From positions 1-58,992 of the IMG/VR virus record IMGVR_UViG_3300042869_000878: DNA of 58,992 nucleotides, one strand, 5' to 3'. Below the pieces are notes generated by a model that saw only the letters and a program-made list of their open reading frames with translations, did no database searches and was not told the DNA's origin. This document shows positions 8,928 through 17,730 of the stretch, piece by piece (within the stretch, counting starts at the first letter, position 1; each line of letters begins with the position of its first letter). Source of the stretch: a virus. Both the position numbers and the translations under genes were made by a program.

Positions 8928-10295
8928 TTAGAAACCTAATTTAGATAAGATGTCATCATCTTCATCTTCATCATCATAGTCATCATCTCTATCTTCTTTA
9001 AACTTCTTATAGTCTTCTTTAGCCTTAACTAATAACTCATTGAATTTTCGTTTTGCTTTATTGTTATCACTTGGGTTTTCAGAAACAACATTTGCCATAA
9101 TTTCTTTTAAGAATTCTTCAGCAGGAACTGCATAAAGTAATCTTTCAAAGAATGGTAATAAATCTCTGTTTTCAACATTAACCGTTAGGTCATCAGGTAA
9201 TAAGAATCTTAATTTTGTAATTAATTCACCACCAACTCTAAATTGCATTGGTTCATTTGAAAATACATCTGTTTGTCCCATTACATCCTGAGCTTTCCCC
9301 GGATCCATTCCTCTCCATTGTTCTCTTGTTGGGATCGCAGCAAAACCTTTAACTAATTCGTGTAATAAGATTGGGAATATAAGTCCATTGGCGATAACCA
9401 TATCTCTATCTTCGTCATCACCATCCTCCTCAACACCCGATGAACCCGCTGCATTTCCGCCCATAGCTTCAATCAAGTCTTCATCGGTAAAATACATTAA
9501 GTCATTTGCTGACATAATTTTATTATAAAGTGGGTAGAAACGAGGGTCAATTTCATCTAATCTATCTTTAAATGCTTGAAACGCAAATTGACCTTTTTTA
9601 CCTTTACCTTGAATAATCGCGTTAATAACGTTTCTTTTTTCAACCTCAAGTTGAAACTCCTCTTGTGGTGTTAATTCATCAACATCAAATGAGAAATTTG
9701 CCGGAATTTCAAATTCAGGTTCCTCTTCCTTTTCCAGTTGGAATTGGTTAGGATTAATTTTTTCTTCATTTAAGAACGTTAATACATTAACAAATTCAAA
9801 TTTATATTTTGTACCAGCGCCTTGTGATAGTTCTTTTTCTACCATCCCTTCATCAATTGCGTCTTCTAAGGTTTTACTATATGGTAACCATCCTTCTTCT
9901 TTTGCTGCAATTTCTAAAGCCAAATCTTTTAATTCGTCTTTTTTAGGACCTTCAAGTTTCATAACCTCTTGTACGGCTTTCATTTGTTCCACTTGAATAC
10001 CGTATTTAACTCTTTGGTCTGTAATGTTAATACTTTTGTTTGGTCTACCTTGATCGTCAACAATACCATAATAACGTTTAACGTAATCAACAATATCTTT
10101 AAATCTGGTAGATGTCATTTTTTCAACATCTGATGTGCCACCTTTAAACGCCTTATTTTTACCGTATAAGTTTTTTTCAGGATCCTCAATATTACTTTGA
10201 GTTCTTGGGTGCATTCTTTCAGGATAATCTCCATAATCAACAGGTGCTTCATTAATAACCTTATTAATTAAATGTTGTATATATTTTTCTTTCAT
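8928..10295 (-). CDS. Unknown structural-region protein with acidic tail
   Basis: A 455-residue protein I cannot name. The N-terminus (KYIQHLINKVINE) is a short basic helix ending in Ile-Asn-Glu, a possible prohead protease site. A segment near residue 300 reads GLIFPILLHELVKGF, a hydrophobic helix that I believe recurs in proteins of similar Bacteroidota phages but that has no assigned function. The last 25 residues are almost all Asp/Glu. It lies 3 bases from the next gene and upstream of the terminase, so it is probably made late with structural proteins. It may be a head core or virion protein. Confidence 0.6.
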   Translation of the reverse strand: MKEKYIQHLINKVINEAPVDYGDYPERMHPRTQSNIEDPEKNLYGKNKAFKGGTSDVEKMTSTRFKDIVDYVKRYYGIVDDQGRPNKSINITDQRVKYGIQVEQMKAVQEVMKLEGPKKDELKDLALEIAAKEEGWLPYSKTLEDAIDEGMVEKELSQGAGTKYKFEFVNVLTFLNEEKINPNQFQLEKEEEPEFEIPANFSFDVDELTPQEEFQLEVEKRNVINAIIQGKGKKGQFAFQAFKDRLDEIDPRFYPLYNKIMSANDLMYFTDEDLIEAMGGNAAGSSGVEEDGDDEDRDMVIANGLIFPILLHELVKGFAAIPTREQWRGMDPGKAQDVMGQTDVFSNEPMQFRVGGELITKLRFLLPDDLTVNVENRDLLPFFERLLYAVPAEEFLKEIMANVVSENPSDNNKAKRKFNELLVKAKEDYKKFKEDRDDDYDDEDEDDDILSKLGF

Positions 10296-10297
10296 TT

Positions 10298-11305
10298 TTA
10301 TTTAGTTAAAGCCTGTTTAATTAATCCAATAAAATCCGTTTTCATTTCATCCTTAGTCTTTTTTTGACCTCTTGGTTTTTCTTTTGTACCAGGGTTAGGA
10401 TTTTTAAATGGGTTATCCCTTCTTTTTGGTGGGGTTTTAGTTCCCGGCTCTTTTACAGGAGCTTCTTTAGTGTTTTCACCCATATCTTTTCTATGACCTC
10501 TTGGTTTTTCTTTTGTACCAGGGTTAGGGTTCTTAAATGGGTTATCTCTTCTTTTTGGTGGGGTTTTAGTTCCCGGCTCTTTTACAGGAGCTTCTTTAGT
10601 GTTTTCTTCCATTGTTCCCATAATTGGCATTCCCATTGTTGGTTTTTTCATACGTTTCATCTCAATTCCTGATTCATGAGAAAACATAGTATTTTTTAAT
10701 GGATTTTTCAATATCATAGATGACTCTTGTGATTTTTCGTTAATTGTACGAATTAAGTCACCTTTACTCATTTTAGGATTAATATTTTTCTCAATCAATC
10801 TAATGATACTTTCTTCTATGAATTTTTCATTAGATTCATTTTTTTCTTTTTTCTCAGGTGTTGTTTCATAGTCAGTTTCTTTAGAAAATTCTTTTGCCCA
10901 TTTACACCATTTTTTTTCTGTTTTTGTTTTACCACTACCACATCTTGCATAGAACAATCTTTGTTGTGATTTTGATTCAAATTTTTCTTCAAGATACATA
11001 CCATCATCGGTATAACCTGGATCACTGTTAACATTTAATGTATCGTCTTCACCAATTTCAGTCGCTTTCACAACCCCAGAAGGTTCAACTTTAATATTAA
11101 CCCCACCAATATCCGCACCTGTTGTTTTTGCGGTTTGAGCAGGAATCTCATAAATCGTTGTCATTTTTTTTGTGACTTGTTCTTTATTTTCCTCTTTAGA
11201 AATTTTCTCAGATAATACTCTTACCTGAGCTTCATTTAATCTCGCAATAGTGTCAAACTTAAATCCGTGAGATAATAGATTTAAAACGTGATCTTTAGAT
11301 TTCAT
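10298..11305 (-). CDS. Repeat-bearing protein with a SxxQQRxFYA motif
   Basis: A protein of 335 residues from the ATG at 11305, chosen because the upstream ATG at 11347 would overlap the preceding gene by 53 bases. It has a motif around residues 110-140, FESKSQQRLFYARCG then KWCKWAKEFS, that I associate with small phage proteins of unknown function. The C-terminal third has two copies of a 43-residue Pro/Lys-rich unit (EAPVKEPGTKTPPKRRDNPF). The protein is basic and probably extended at its end. It sits among acidic structural-region proteins, so it may bind them or DNA, but that is inference. Confidence 0.6.
   Translation of the reverse strand: MKSKDHVLNLLSHGFKFDTIARLNEAQVRVLSEKISKEENKEQVTKKMTTIYEIPAQTAKTTGADIGGVNIKVEPSGVVKATEIGEDDTLNVNSDPGYTDDGMYLEEKFESKSQQRLFYARCGSGKTKTEKKWCKWAKEFSKETDYETTPEKKEKNESNEKFIEESIIRLIEKNINPKMSKGDLIRTINEKSQESSMILKNPLKNTMFSHESGIEMKRMKKPTMGMPIMGTMEENTKEAPVKEPGTKTPPKRRDNPFKNPNPGTKEKPRGHRKDMGENTKEAPVKEPGTKTPPKRRDNPFKNPNPGTKEKPRGQKKTKDEMKTDFIGLIKQALTK
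10366..10606. repeat. Two tandem copies of a 129-base coding unit
   Basis: Copies begin at 10366 and 10495 (period 129 bases, 43 codons) and differ at only a few positions, mostly silent, so the duplication is recent or is being homogenised. The unit encodes a Pro/Lys/Arg-rich segment. Confidence 0.9.
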
Positions 11306-11702
11306 ATTCCACTTTTTTTTCAAATTCAAGAACGATATCTCGTTCATATAGTTTATCTTTTACATCTTGTTCTGAATCGCCAAATTTAAAAACTAATCTT
11401 TTGGTGATTGAAAAGTCAATGTCATTATTTTCTTTTTCCCATCCTAACGCCAATACTCCATCCATTGAATCTATAACTGAAAAAACATCAGAATCTTGAA
11501 CCAATTCCAATGTTATTTCTCCATTAATTAAAACTCCAACTCGTTTAATATATTCAACATCAGGGGGAAGTGGGTAACCATTCGCAGGTTTTGATTCCCA
11601 ATTTTCACCCCAAACTTCTAAAGTATCTGAAAATATAAATTCATAAAGATTGTCTCCCTTATAGTTAGGACCCATACCATTTATGTAAATTAATTTATTC
11701 AT
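11295..11702 (-). CDS. Conserved-looking beta-rich phage protein
   Basis: A 135-residue acidic protein of unknown function. The N-terminus, YINGMGPNYKGDNLYEFIFS, followed by a Trp-rich stretch (EVWGENWESKPANGYPLPP), has the look of a conserved family in Bacteroidota phages, but I cannot name it. The rest alternates hydrophobic and polar residues, suggesting a beta domain. Its start overlaps the stop of the upstream 491-residue gene by 4 bases (ATGA), a typical coupled arrangement, and its end overlaps the next gene by 11 bases. Confidence 0.6.
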   Translation of the reverse strand: MNKLIYINGMGPNYKGDNLYEFIFSDTLEVWGENWESKPANGYPLPPDVEYIKRVGVLINGEITLELVQDSDVFSVIDSMDGVLALGWEKENNDIDFSITKRLVFKFGDSEQDVKDKLYERDIVLEFEKKVEYEI

Positions 11703-13174
11703 ATAACTTGTCCGTTTGGTGTAATTCTAAATTCTTTAATTCCTTCTTTAAATACCAAATTTTTCTTAACGGTAGCACCAACTAAAATTGCTTTTGGATT
11801 ATTTTCCATAAACTTCAAAGATGCTCTTTCCTGTTTAATTGATTCAGATAATCTATAAACTTCTTTTTCGTTAATTTTCTTTAAACTTTGTTTTTGTTTT
11901 TCTTCTTTTAATAATTTTTCAGTTTTGTCAACCGCAAAATAATTTGAGATGATTTTATCTACTTTAGATTCGGTGAAAAGATCTTCAAATGTTTCTTCAT
12001 CATCATATCTTCTAAGTTTTCCTCTTGACCCATGTCTTGGGTAATCGTAATCATCCTCATATTCATCATATTCTTCGTCGTCAAATTCATTCATTAAATT
12101 ATCTGACATTTTTGATGTGTATGCTGCCCCAAGATAATCGTTATACGCATCTCCAAGATTATTATAACCTTCACCAACTTCAGCTTCAGGTTCTGTAACT
12201 TCACCTTCCATACCTTCACCTTCGGTGTCCATACCTTCACCTTCCATACCTTGTTCTTCATTATCAACTTCTTCTTCCTCACCTTCTAATCTTGAAATAA
12301 TATCTTCCACATCGTCTTCTTCTAATGTGGCTAAGTCAAGTGCAGATAAAATTGAGTTGATAACATATTTTGTATCATTTGAAGTCATTTCTTCTGCTCC
12401 TGAATAAGTTCTAATTTTTTGAGCTAATTTTCCTGTAAGTTTTTGGATTACTTTAAATGTTACTTCTTCTTCTTTACCGCCCATATCTTCATCAGACATT
12501 GGTTCTTCCTCAGGTACCGGAATTTCTTCAGGTACAGGAACTTCTTCAGGTGCTGGTGCAGGTACTGCGTTTGGATCAGGTGCGGGTGCAGGTGCGGGTG
12601 CAGGTGCGGGTGCGGGTAACAACGCAGGATCACCTTGTTCTTCCATTGGTTGGGGAACTGTTGGTGGTGCCACAACAGGAGGTGCTGCAACAGGTGGTAC
12701 CGCGACAGGTGGTGCTGCAACAGGAGGTGCCGCAACAGGTGGTACCGCAAGTGTTGTTGTGGTAGTTGTTACAGGTTGTTTAGATGTGGAAATTACGTAT
12801 TTAGTGTCTTTTTTTTTTTCGTCCCCTTCAAAGAGAGAGGTTCCACTTTCGTTACCGTGTAGTTGATTGAACTCCCTTGCCATCAAGTTCATTTTCTTCA
12901 ACGCTTGTGAATAAGATGAATAATATTTTCTATTTTTCATCGGTTCTATATATTCAGAAACAGATTCAGATATTGTTTGTTTAATAATATATCCTTGTCT
13001 TTCTTTAATAATCTCATATGTGTTACCGTCAGCCAAAGACAATTTATATTCAGATGATTTATCTTCATTTACTGGCGTTGGGATATTTTCGTTGTATCTC
13101 GCAATTTCCATAATTCTACGGATCTTGTCCATACCCTCTAATTTTTCACTTCCAACAGGTTTTAATCCTCCCAT
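11699..13174 (-). CDS. Acidic, Pro/Ala-repeat structural-region protein
   Basis: A 491-residue protein without a recognised domain. It has a folded-looking N-terminal part (about 1-110), then a low-complexity linker of PPVAA units and alternating Pro-Ala (about 140-215), then Glu/Asp-rich stretches with EGEGM repeats (about 300-330), and a C-terminal part with LFTESKVDKIISNYF (about 405). Such acidic, linker-rich proteins in this position are typical of prohead core components. The first gene of its run, it has an ATATTTATA-type motif near 13205-13213. Tandem GGTGCCGCAACAG-type units at 12650-12760 could vary in number between isolates. Confidence 0.6.
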   Translation of the reverse strand: MGGLKPVGSEKLEGMDKIRRIMEIARYNENIPTPVNEDKSSEYKLSLADGNTYEIIKERQGYIIKQTISESVSEYIEPMKNRKYYSSYSQALKKMNLMAREFNQLHGNESGTSLFEGDEKKKDTKYVISTSKQPVTTTTTTLAVPPVAAPPVAAPPVAVPPVAAPPVVAPPTVPQPMEEQGDPALLPAPAPAPAPAPAPDPNAVPAPAPEEVPVPEEIPVPEEEPMSDEDMGGKEEEVTFKVIQKLTGKLAQKIRTYSGAEEMTSNDTKYVINSILSALDLATLEEDDVEDIISRLEGEEEEVDNEEQGMEGEGMDTEGEGMEGEVTEPEAEVGEGYNNLGDAYNDYLGAAYTSKMSDNLMNEFDDEEYDEYEDDYDYPRHGSRGKLRRYDDEETFEDLFTESKVDKIISNYFAVDKTEKLLKEEKQKQSLKKINEKEVYRLSESIKQERASLKFMENNPKAILVGATVKKNLVFKEGIKEFRITPNGQVI

Positions 13175-13249
13175 AGTATATTTGTTTTTAAAATATTATT
13201 TTTCTATATAAATATAGCAATATTTAAGTTTATTTGGTGATTTATTAAA

Positions 13250-13981
13250 TTATTGTTTCATAGATAATTTGTCGTCAAGTATTTTAGATGACAAATCATG
13301 TAATTTTTCTATGTAACCATTTCTCCTTAGAATTTTAAAGACCAAATTTTCTGTTGAAAACTCACCTCCTTTTTCTAATCCACAAGTTCTATATTTCTTC
13401 AACTTGTCTTTATATTTTTGGATCATCTCTTTTGCGGTTTCCACATCATCGTCTTGGATTGCATCAATTAAATCATCAATGATGTTCATCCATTGTTTGG
13501 ATTTTTGTTTCAATAATTCCTTATCTATTGAAACATTTTCCTTTTTAGGTTCGTTTGACCACTCGTTAAATAACACAGAATAAACTCCACTACTAAAATG
13601 TGTCTCACTTTCATTCTGTACATATAGTTCAACTTCATAATTAAAGATTGTGATATCATGTTTTTGATTGAATATCATTTTCTTTAAATTAAAAAGTTTT
13701 TCGTAAAGTTCTACTTGATTTTCAGGATATTGATTGAAGTCTGCAACTATGTGTAAATCAAAATCAGAATATTTTGACCAGTTATAATTAGATAAAGATC
13801 CTGTAAGGATAATGTCCGTTACAATAATATCAACACCTAAAAAATCTATGAATTGATATGAGATCTCAAGTAATTTTTCTCTTACCTGAGATTTCATTTT
13901 AAATCCATTACCATCTTTTTCCCAAACCTTAGGGTTAAGATTGTCCTGCATTTTGAAACTTTTAATTAATTCACTATCCAT
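13250..13981 (-). CDS. Predicted nucleotidyltransferase (Pol beta-like fold)
   Basis: A 243-residue protein with the minimal nucleotidyltransferase signature around residues 60-85: GSLSNYNWSKYSDFDLHI, where Gly-Ser is the helix-turn motif and Asp-x-Asp binds metal. A third acidic residue would be the Glu near 117 (NYEVELYV). The C-terminal half is helical. Such proteins transfer nucleotides to small molecules, proteins or RNA; the substrate cannot be told. I chose the ATG at 13981, which sits just after a TATTTATATATA promoter-like motif, over a TTG five codons earlier. It stands apart from the head genes and could be a host-takeover or tRNA-related enzyme. Confidence 0.75.
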   Translation of the reverse strand: MDSELIKSFKMQDNLNPKVWEKDGNGFKMKSQVREKLLEISYQFIDFLGVDIIVTDIILTGSLSNYNWSKYSDFDLHIVADFNQYPENQVELYEKLFNLKKMIFNQKHDITIFNYEVELYVQNESETHFSSGVYSVLFNEWSNEPKKENVSIDKELLKQKSKQWMNIIDDLIDAIQDDDVETAKEMIQKYKDKLKKYRTCGLEKGGEFSTENLVFKILRRNGYIEKLHDLSSKILDDKLSMKQ

Positions 13982-14008
13982 TATATATAAATACAACGTT
14001 ATTATAAA

Positions 14009-14254
14009 TTAACCTAGTTTCTTGTACTTGTATTTTTTTGCGATTTGGGTATTAAAGTAATTACCTTGTGATTGGGCACTTCTGAATTCAGTGTATGACT
14101 GATGGGGAACATCATCGTATTCGTATTTCATACCATTTTTAAATTCTACCACCAATTTTTTTGTTGCGGTATCATATTCAGTTTTTACCAAGTTAGATGA
14201 TTGAACCTCGTTCAAAATTTTTGTTCCAACATATTCTTCTTTTAAAATTGCCAT
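14009..14254 (-). CDS. KTSC domain protein
   Basis: An 81-residue protein that is almost entirely a KTSC domain. It has SSNLVKTEYDTATKKLVVEF, then NGMKYEYDDVP, then the hallmark S-x-G-x-YFN (SQGNYFN). KTSC domains are named after Lys-tRNA synthetase C-terminal occurrences and are common as small stand-alone phage proteins; the molecular role is unknown. It follows the nucleotidyltransferase-side intergenic space and precedes a terminator at 14284 on the same strand. Confidence 0.88.
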   Translation of the reverse strand: MAILKEEYVGTKILNEVQSSNLVKTEYDTATKKLVVEFKNGMKYEYDDVPHQSYTEFRSAQSQGNYFNTQIAKKYKYKKLG

Positions 14255-14283
14255 AATTTTTTATTTTAAATATATTTCCATAA

Positions 14284-14312
14284 AATAAAAAATCCACCCT
14301 TTTGGGGTGGAT
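14284..14312 (-). terminator. Intrinsic terminator after the UVR-motif gene
   Basis: ATCCACCC and GGGTGGAT pair across a 5-base loop, followed on the minus strand by six T. It ends the short transcript of the UVR-motif gene. Confidence 0.9.
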
Positions 14313-14317
14313 ATTAA

Positions 14318-14677
14318 TTATTTTAACTTCTTTATCTCATCACGATATTGAATACACTTCTCAAAATCTTGATTCTTAATTGATTCGTCTAATTTGGATT
14401 GTAATTCAGAAATCTTTTCTTTATTTTCCTCCAATTTCTTTATCTTATCCCGTAACTCCACGGCTTCCTCAAAATTCTGATCCTCAATTGCCAAATTTAA
14501 TTTTTCTTTTAAATTGTGTAATTCATTACTTTTACCTCTAGTCATGTAAGTATAAGTAAAAGACCCATCTGGGGATTTATAGGTTTCTTTGGTCCATTTT
14601 TTATCACCTAAATTAAAACCTGTTCCTTCTGAGAACATTTCATTAAAAATTTTATCAAAATCTCTAAAATTAAACAT
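14318..14677 (-). CDS. Small protein with two UVR motifs, McsA-like adaptor candidate
   Basis: A 119-residue protein whose C-terminal half holds two UVR motifs: NLAIEDQNFEEAVELRDKI (about 62-80) and SIKNQDFEKCIQYRDEI (about 98-114). UVR motifs mediate protein contacts in UvrB/UvrC, ClpC and the ClpC adaptor McsA. The N-terminus (NFRDFDKIFNEMF) looks unlike the zinc-binding part of McsA and has no Cys pairs. It is divergent from the ClpC-like unfoldase across a short shared promoter region, and that unfoldase also has a UVR motif. A role as its adaptor is a reasonable inference. Confidence 0.7.
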   Translation of the reverse strand: MFNFRDFDKIFNEMFSEGTGFNLGDKKWTKETYKSPDGSFTYTYMTRGKSNELHNLKEKLNLAIEDQNFEEAVELRDKIKKLEENKEKISELQSKLDESIKNQDFEKCIQYRDEIKKLK

Positions 14678-14743
14678 ATTATTATTTTTTTATGGTTTAT
14701 TATTTTTTCACTTTTAACTAAATATATGCCAAAACATAAAATA

Positions 14744-14786
14744 TGTCAATATGTCAGTTAAAAAAATTTTATATGACAATTTGTCA
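14744..14786. promoter_or_regulatory. Cluster of TGTCA boxes between the UVR and Clp genes
   Basis: Four TGTCA boxes lie at 14744, 14752, 14774 (as TGACA) and 14782. The first two are direct repeats 8 bases apart. The last two form the inverted repeat TGACA-ATT-TGTCA. The cluster sits between divergent genes that probably work together and looks like an operator. The arrangement is reminiscent in style, though not in sequence, of CtsR operators of clp genes. Confidence 0.4.
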
Positions 14787-14838
14787 AAATGTATACTTTT
14801 TAAAATTGGTTTACTACTTTTTAAGAAAACAAAAAGAT

Positions 14839-16902
14839 ATGATTGAATTTATGGATGAAAACGATAAAGGTAAGAAAAAGACTGATGGAGGAACTCCAGT
14901 GTTAGATAACTTTAGTAAGGATTTAAATAAATTGGCAAGTGAAGGAAAATTAGATCCTGTAATTGGTCGTGAAAAAGAAATTTTTAGAATTGCCCAAGTA
15001 TTGTCCCGTAGAAAAAAAAATAACCCAATAATTATTGGTGAACCAGGTGCTGGTAAAACGGCAATTGTTGAAGGTCTCGCTATGATGATACATAATGGTG
15101 AATGTCCAAAAAATCTATCTGATAAAAGAATCATATCTTTGGATATTAACTCCGTTGTTGCGGGTACAAAATATAGAGGTCAATTTGAAGAAAGAATGAA
15201 GATTATCATTGAAGAACTTCAGGCCTCACCAAATATCATCATCTTTATTGATGAAATTCACACAATTGTTGGAGCTGGTAATAGTTCAGGTTCATTAGAT
15301 GCGTCCAACATATTTAAACCGGCATTGTCTCGTGGTGAGATCCAATGTATTGGGGCAACTACTTTAGATGAGTATCGTAGAAATTTTGAAAAGGATGGTG
15401 CGTTAGAAAGAAGATTCCAAAAGATCGTTGTTGACCCATCTTCCAAAGAAGAAACATTTGAAATACTTAAACAAAGTAAGGGGAAATACGAAGAACATCA
15501 TAAAGTTTATTACACCGATGAATCATTACGTTTATGTGTGGAATTGGCAGATCGTTATATTACCGATCGTGAGTTTCCAGATAAAGCGTTTGACATTTTA
15601 GATGAGGTTGGGTCAAGAATGCAAATTGACATTAAACTACCTGAAATTATTGAAAAACTAAAACAAGAGGCTCAAGATATCAAAAAAGAAAAAGTTGACG
15701 TAATCAAAAAACAAAATTACGAACAAGCTGCAGAACTTAGAGATAAGGAACGTAAAATTTTGAAGGATTTAGACACCGAAAAGAAAAAATTTGACGAAGA
15801 ACTTAAAACAAGTAAACGTGGGATCCCTGATGGTTTAATTTATGAGGTGGTGTCAAATATGACTAAAATACCTGTAAATAAAATTAATATTGACGAAAAG
15901 AATTCTTTGGTTAATTTAGAATCAACATTAAACTCCAATGTAATTGGACAGGAAGATGCGGTTGGTAAAATTTCAAAATCAATTAGAAGAAATCGTGTGG
16001 GGATTAAGGATCCAAATCGTCCAATCGGATCATTTATATTTTTAGGGTCAACAGGTGTCGGTAAAACATTCTTGGCAAAACAATTGGCTAAAGAAATCTT
16101 CGGAAGTGTAGATAGTCTTATCCGTGTTGATATGTCTGAATACCAAGAGAAACATACAATCTCAAGATTGATTGGATCTCCTCCAGGATACGTCGGTCAC
16201 GAAGAAGGTGGTCAACTTACAGAACAAGTTAAAAACAAACCTTACTGTGTGATTTTATTTGATGAGATTGAAAAGGCAAATAAAGACATATTCTCAACAC
16301 TATTACAAATGTTGGATGATGGTCACTTAACTGATGGCTTGGGAAGAAAGATCAATTTTAAGAATTGTTTGATCATTATGACATCTAACATTGGGGTTAA
16401 AAAATTACAAGATTTTGGAACAGGGGTTGGATTTAAAACAAGTAACTCAAGTGATGTTGTTCAGGAAGAGAAAAAACGTGATATTCTTAAAAAAGAACTT
16501 AGTAAATTTTTCGCACCTGAATTCTTAAATAGAATTGATGATGTGGTAATCTTTAATTCACTTAATAAAGATAACATTGATAAAATTGTTAAGTTGGAAA
16601 TTGATATTTTAGTTAAACGATTAAAATCCATGAAATACAATTTTACGTATGAAGATTCAGTAATTGATTTGATTTCTAAAGTTGGTTTTGATGAGGTGTT
16701 TGGAGCAAGACCAATAAAAAGAGCAATTCAAAATAAAATTGAAGATTTAATTTCTGAAAAAATTCTAACAGGAGAAGTTAGTGAAAACAAAGAATATATG
16801 TTATTTGTAAAAACAGAAAATGATGAAGAGATCATCAACATTGAAGAAAGAACAAAAGAAGAACCTAAGAAAAAAGTTAGTAGAAAGAAAAAGGGAGAAT
16901 AA
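14839..16902 (+). CDS. ClpC/ClpA-like AAA+ unfoldase with UVR motif and ClpP-docking loop
   Basis: A 687-residue two-ring Clp/Hsp100 ATPase that unfolds proteins and feeds them to a ClpP protease. It has Walker A GEPGAGKT (67-74) and Walker B FIDEIH in the first AAA domain, a UVR-type middle segment QNYEQAAELRDKE (about 290), a second Walker A GSTGVGKT, LFDEIEKA, and a sensor/arginine-finger region with LNRIDDV. It lacks the usual N-terminal Clp repeats. A GVGFKTS loop in the second domain matches the IGF/VGF loop that docks on ClpP, absent from ClpB. No ClpP gene is seen, so it would use host ClpP. The ATG at 14839 is chosen because upstream sequence is AT-rich and carries operator-like repeats. 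Confidence 0.88.
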   Translation: MIEFMDENDKGKKKTDGGTPVLDNFSKDLNKLASEGKLDPVIGREKEIFRIAQVLSRRKKNNPIIIGEPGAGKTAIVEGLAMMIHNGECPKNLSDKRIISLDINSVVAGTKYRGQFEERMKIIIEELQASPNIIIFIDEIHTIVGAGNSSGSLDASNIFKPALSRGEIQCIGATTLDEYRRNFEKDGALERRFQKIVVDPSSKEETFEILKQSKGKYEEHHKVYYTDESLRLCVELADRYITDREFPDKAFDILDEVGSRMQIDIKLPEIIEKLKQEAQDIKKEKVDVIKKQNYEQAAELRDKERKILKDLDTEKKKFDEELKTSKRGIPDGLIYEVVSNMTKIPVNKINIDEKNSLVNLESTLNSNVIGQEDAVGKISKSIRRNRVGIKDPNRPIGSFIFLGSTGVGKTFLAKQLAKEIFGSVDSLIRVDMSEYQEKHTISRLIGSPPGYVGHEEGGQLTEQVKNKPYCVILFDEIEKANKDIFSTLLQMLDDGHLTDGLGRKINFKNCLIIMTSNIGVKKLQDFGTGVGFKTSNSSDVVQEEKKRDILKKELSKFFAPEFLNRIDDVVIFNSLNKDNIDKIVKLEIDILVKRLKSMKYNFTYEDSVIDLISKVGFDEVFGARPIKRAIQNKIEDLISEKILTGEVSENKEYMLFVKTENDEEIINIEERTKEEPKKKVSRKKKGE

Positions 16903-16915
16903 TCTCCCTTTTTTT
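16891..16915. terminator. Terminator at the end of the Clp gene, possibly bidirectional
   Basis: AAGGGAGA and TCTCCCTT pair across the TAA stop codon of the Clp gene, followed by T on the plus strand. The minus strand also ends in a T-rich tract, so the convergent peptidase gene may share it. Confidence 0.85.
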
Positions 16916-16917
16916 AT

Positions 16918-17703
16918 TTAGTGTTTTTCGTAACCTAACTCTTCAATCATCATCTTACCAACTTTAATACCGTTGTAAGTGTCATCTACGACCACGTATT
17001 CGTTTCTTGTATGGTAGTTGTAGTATCCAATGGATATGTTGAAACAAGGTATGTTAAACATCGTTCTGATAGGGTATATGTCCGTGTAAGGATGTTTGTG
17101 ATATTTGGTATCAGATGGAAAGTGTTCTGTAATCAATCTACCACCAACTTCAAAGAATTTACTATCACGATCAAACATACTTCTTCCCATCAAAAACTCA
17201 GAGATCATATTGTTTTCAGGAGCGTCAAATTGAATTCCATAACCAACATTCATAAAAAACTCAGGATCCGCCTTAAATGATCCTTTACAACCAGTTTCCT
17301 CAGACACAAAAAATGCGGCCTTTAGATTAGGTAATTCATTCAATAATTCCAAACAACCGTATATACCACATTTATCATCGCCACCAATACCTGTTGGTTC
17401 ATCATTGTCGTTATACGCCTTTAGTGATAATTTTACATTACCCTGAGCATCAGGTAACATTTCCTCTACAACATTAATTGTATCAATGTTATGTACCGTA
17501 TCAGTATGTGCAATCACACATGGGAAATACAATACGTTTTCGTCGGTTTGTTTTGTTGCGTAAATGTTTGACATTTCGTCAACATAAAAAGGGATATTGT
17601 TTTCGGTTAACCAATTTGTGATAAATTGAACCATTTTTTCTTCCTGATAAGTTTTTGTGGGTACGGATAATACCTCTTTCAATAATTCATAATTTCGTTC
17701 CAT
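16918..17703 (-). CDS. M20-type metallopeptidase, short form
   Basis: A 261-residue zinc peptidase-like protein. It shows the di-zinc ligands of the M20/M28 clan: VIAHTDTV (about 65), the bridging Asp in GIGGDDKCG (about 106), the catalytic Glu pair in SEETGCKGS (about 135) and a C-terminal His in NYHTRNEY. Family members (peptidase T, carboxypeptidase G2) are around 400 residues with a dimerisation lid; this one lacks room for the lid. A TATATTTG promoter box lies at 17708-17715, five bases before the ATG. It might trim host peptides or capsid-protease products; the substrate is unknown. Confidence 0.8.
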   Translation of the reverse strand: MERNYELLKEVLSVPTKTYQEEKMVQFITNWLTENNIPFYVDEMSNIYATKQTDENVLYFPCVIAHTDTVHNIDTINVVEEMLPDAQGNVKLSLKAYNDNDEPTGIGGDDKCGIYGCLELLNELPNLKAAFFVSEETGCKGSFKADPEFFMNVGYGIQFDAPENNMISEFLMGRSMFDRDSKFFEVGGRLITEHFPSDTKYHKHPYTDIYPIRTMFNIPCFNISIGYYNYHTRNEYVVVDDTYNGIKVGKMMIEELGYEKH

Positions 17704-17730
17704 AAAACAAATATAGTAAAATAATTTGAA

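Noticed and set aside
12457-12765. Leu/Val/Gln-rich frames opposite the Pro-Ala repeats
   Set aside because: They are products of the repeated codons on the other strand; composition is not protein-like and no start signals are present.
13250-13996. TTG start five codons upstream in the nucleotidyltransferase gene
   Set aside because: It would place the promoter-like TATTTATATATA inside the coding region; the ATG at 13981 is simpler.
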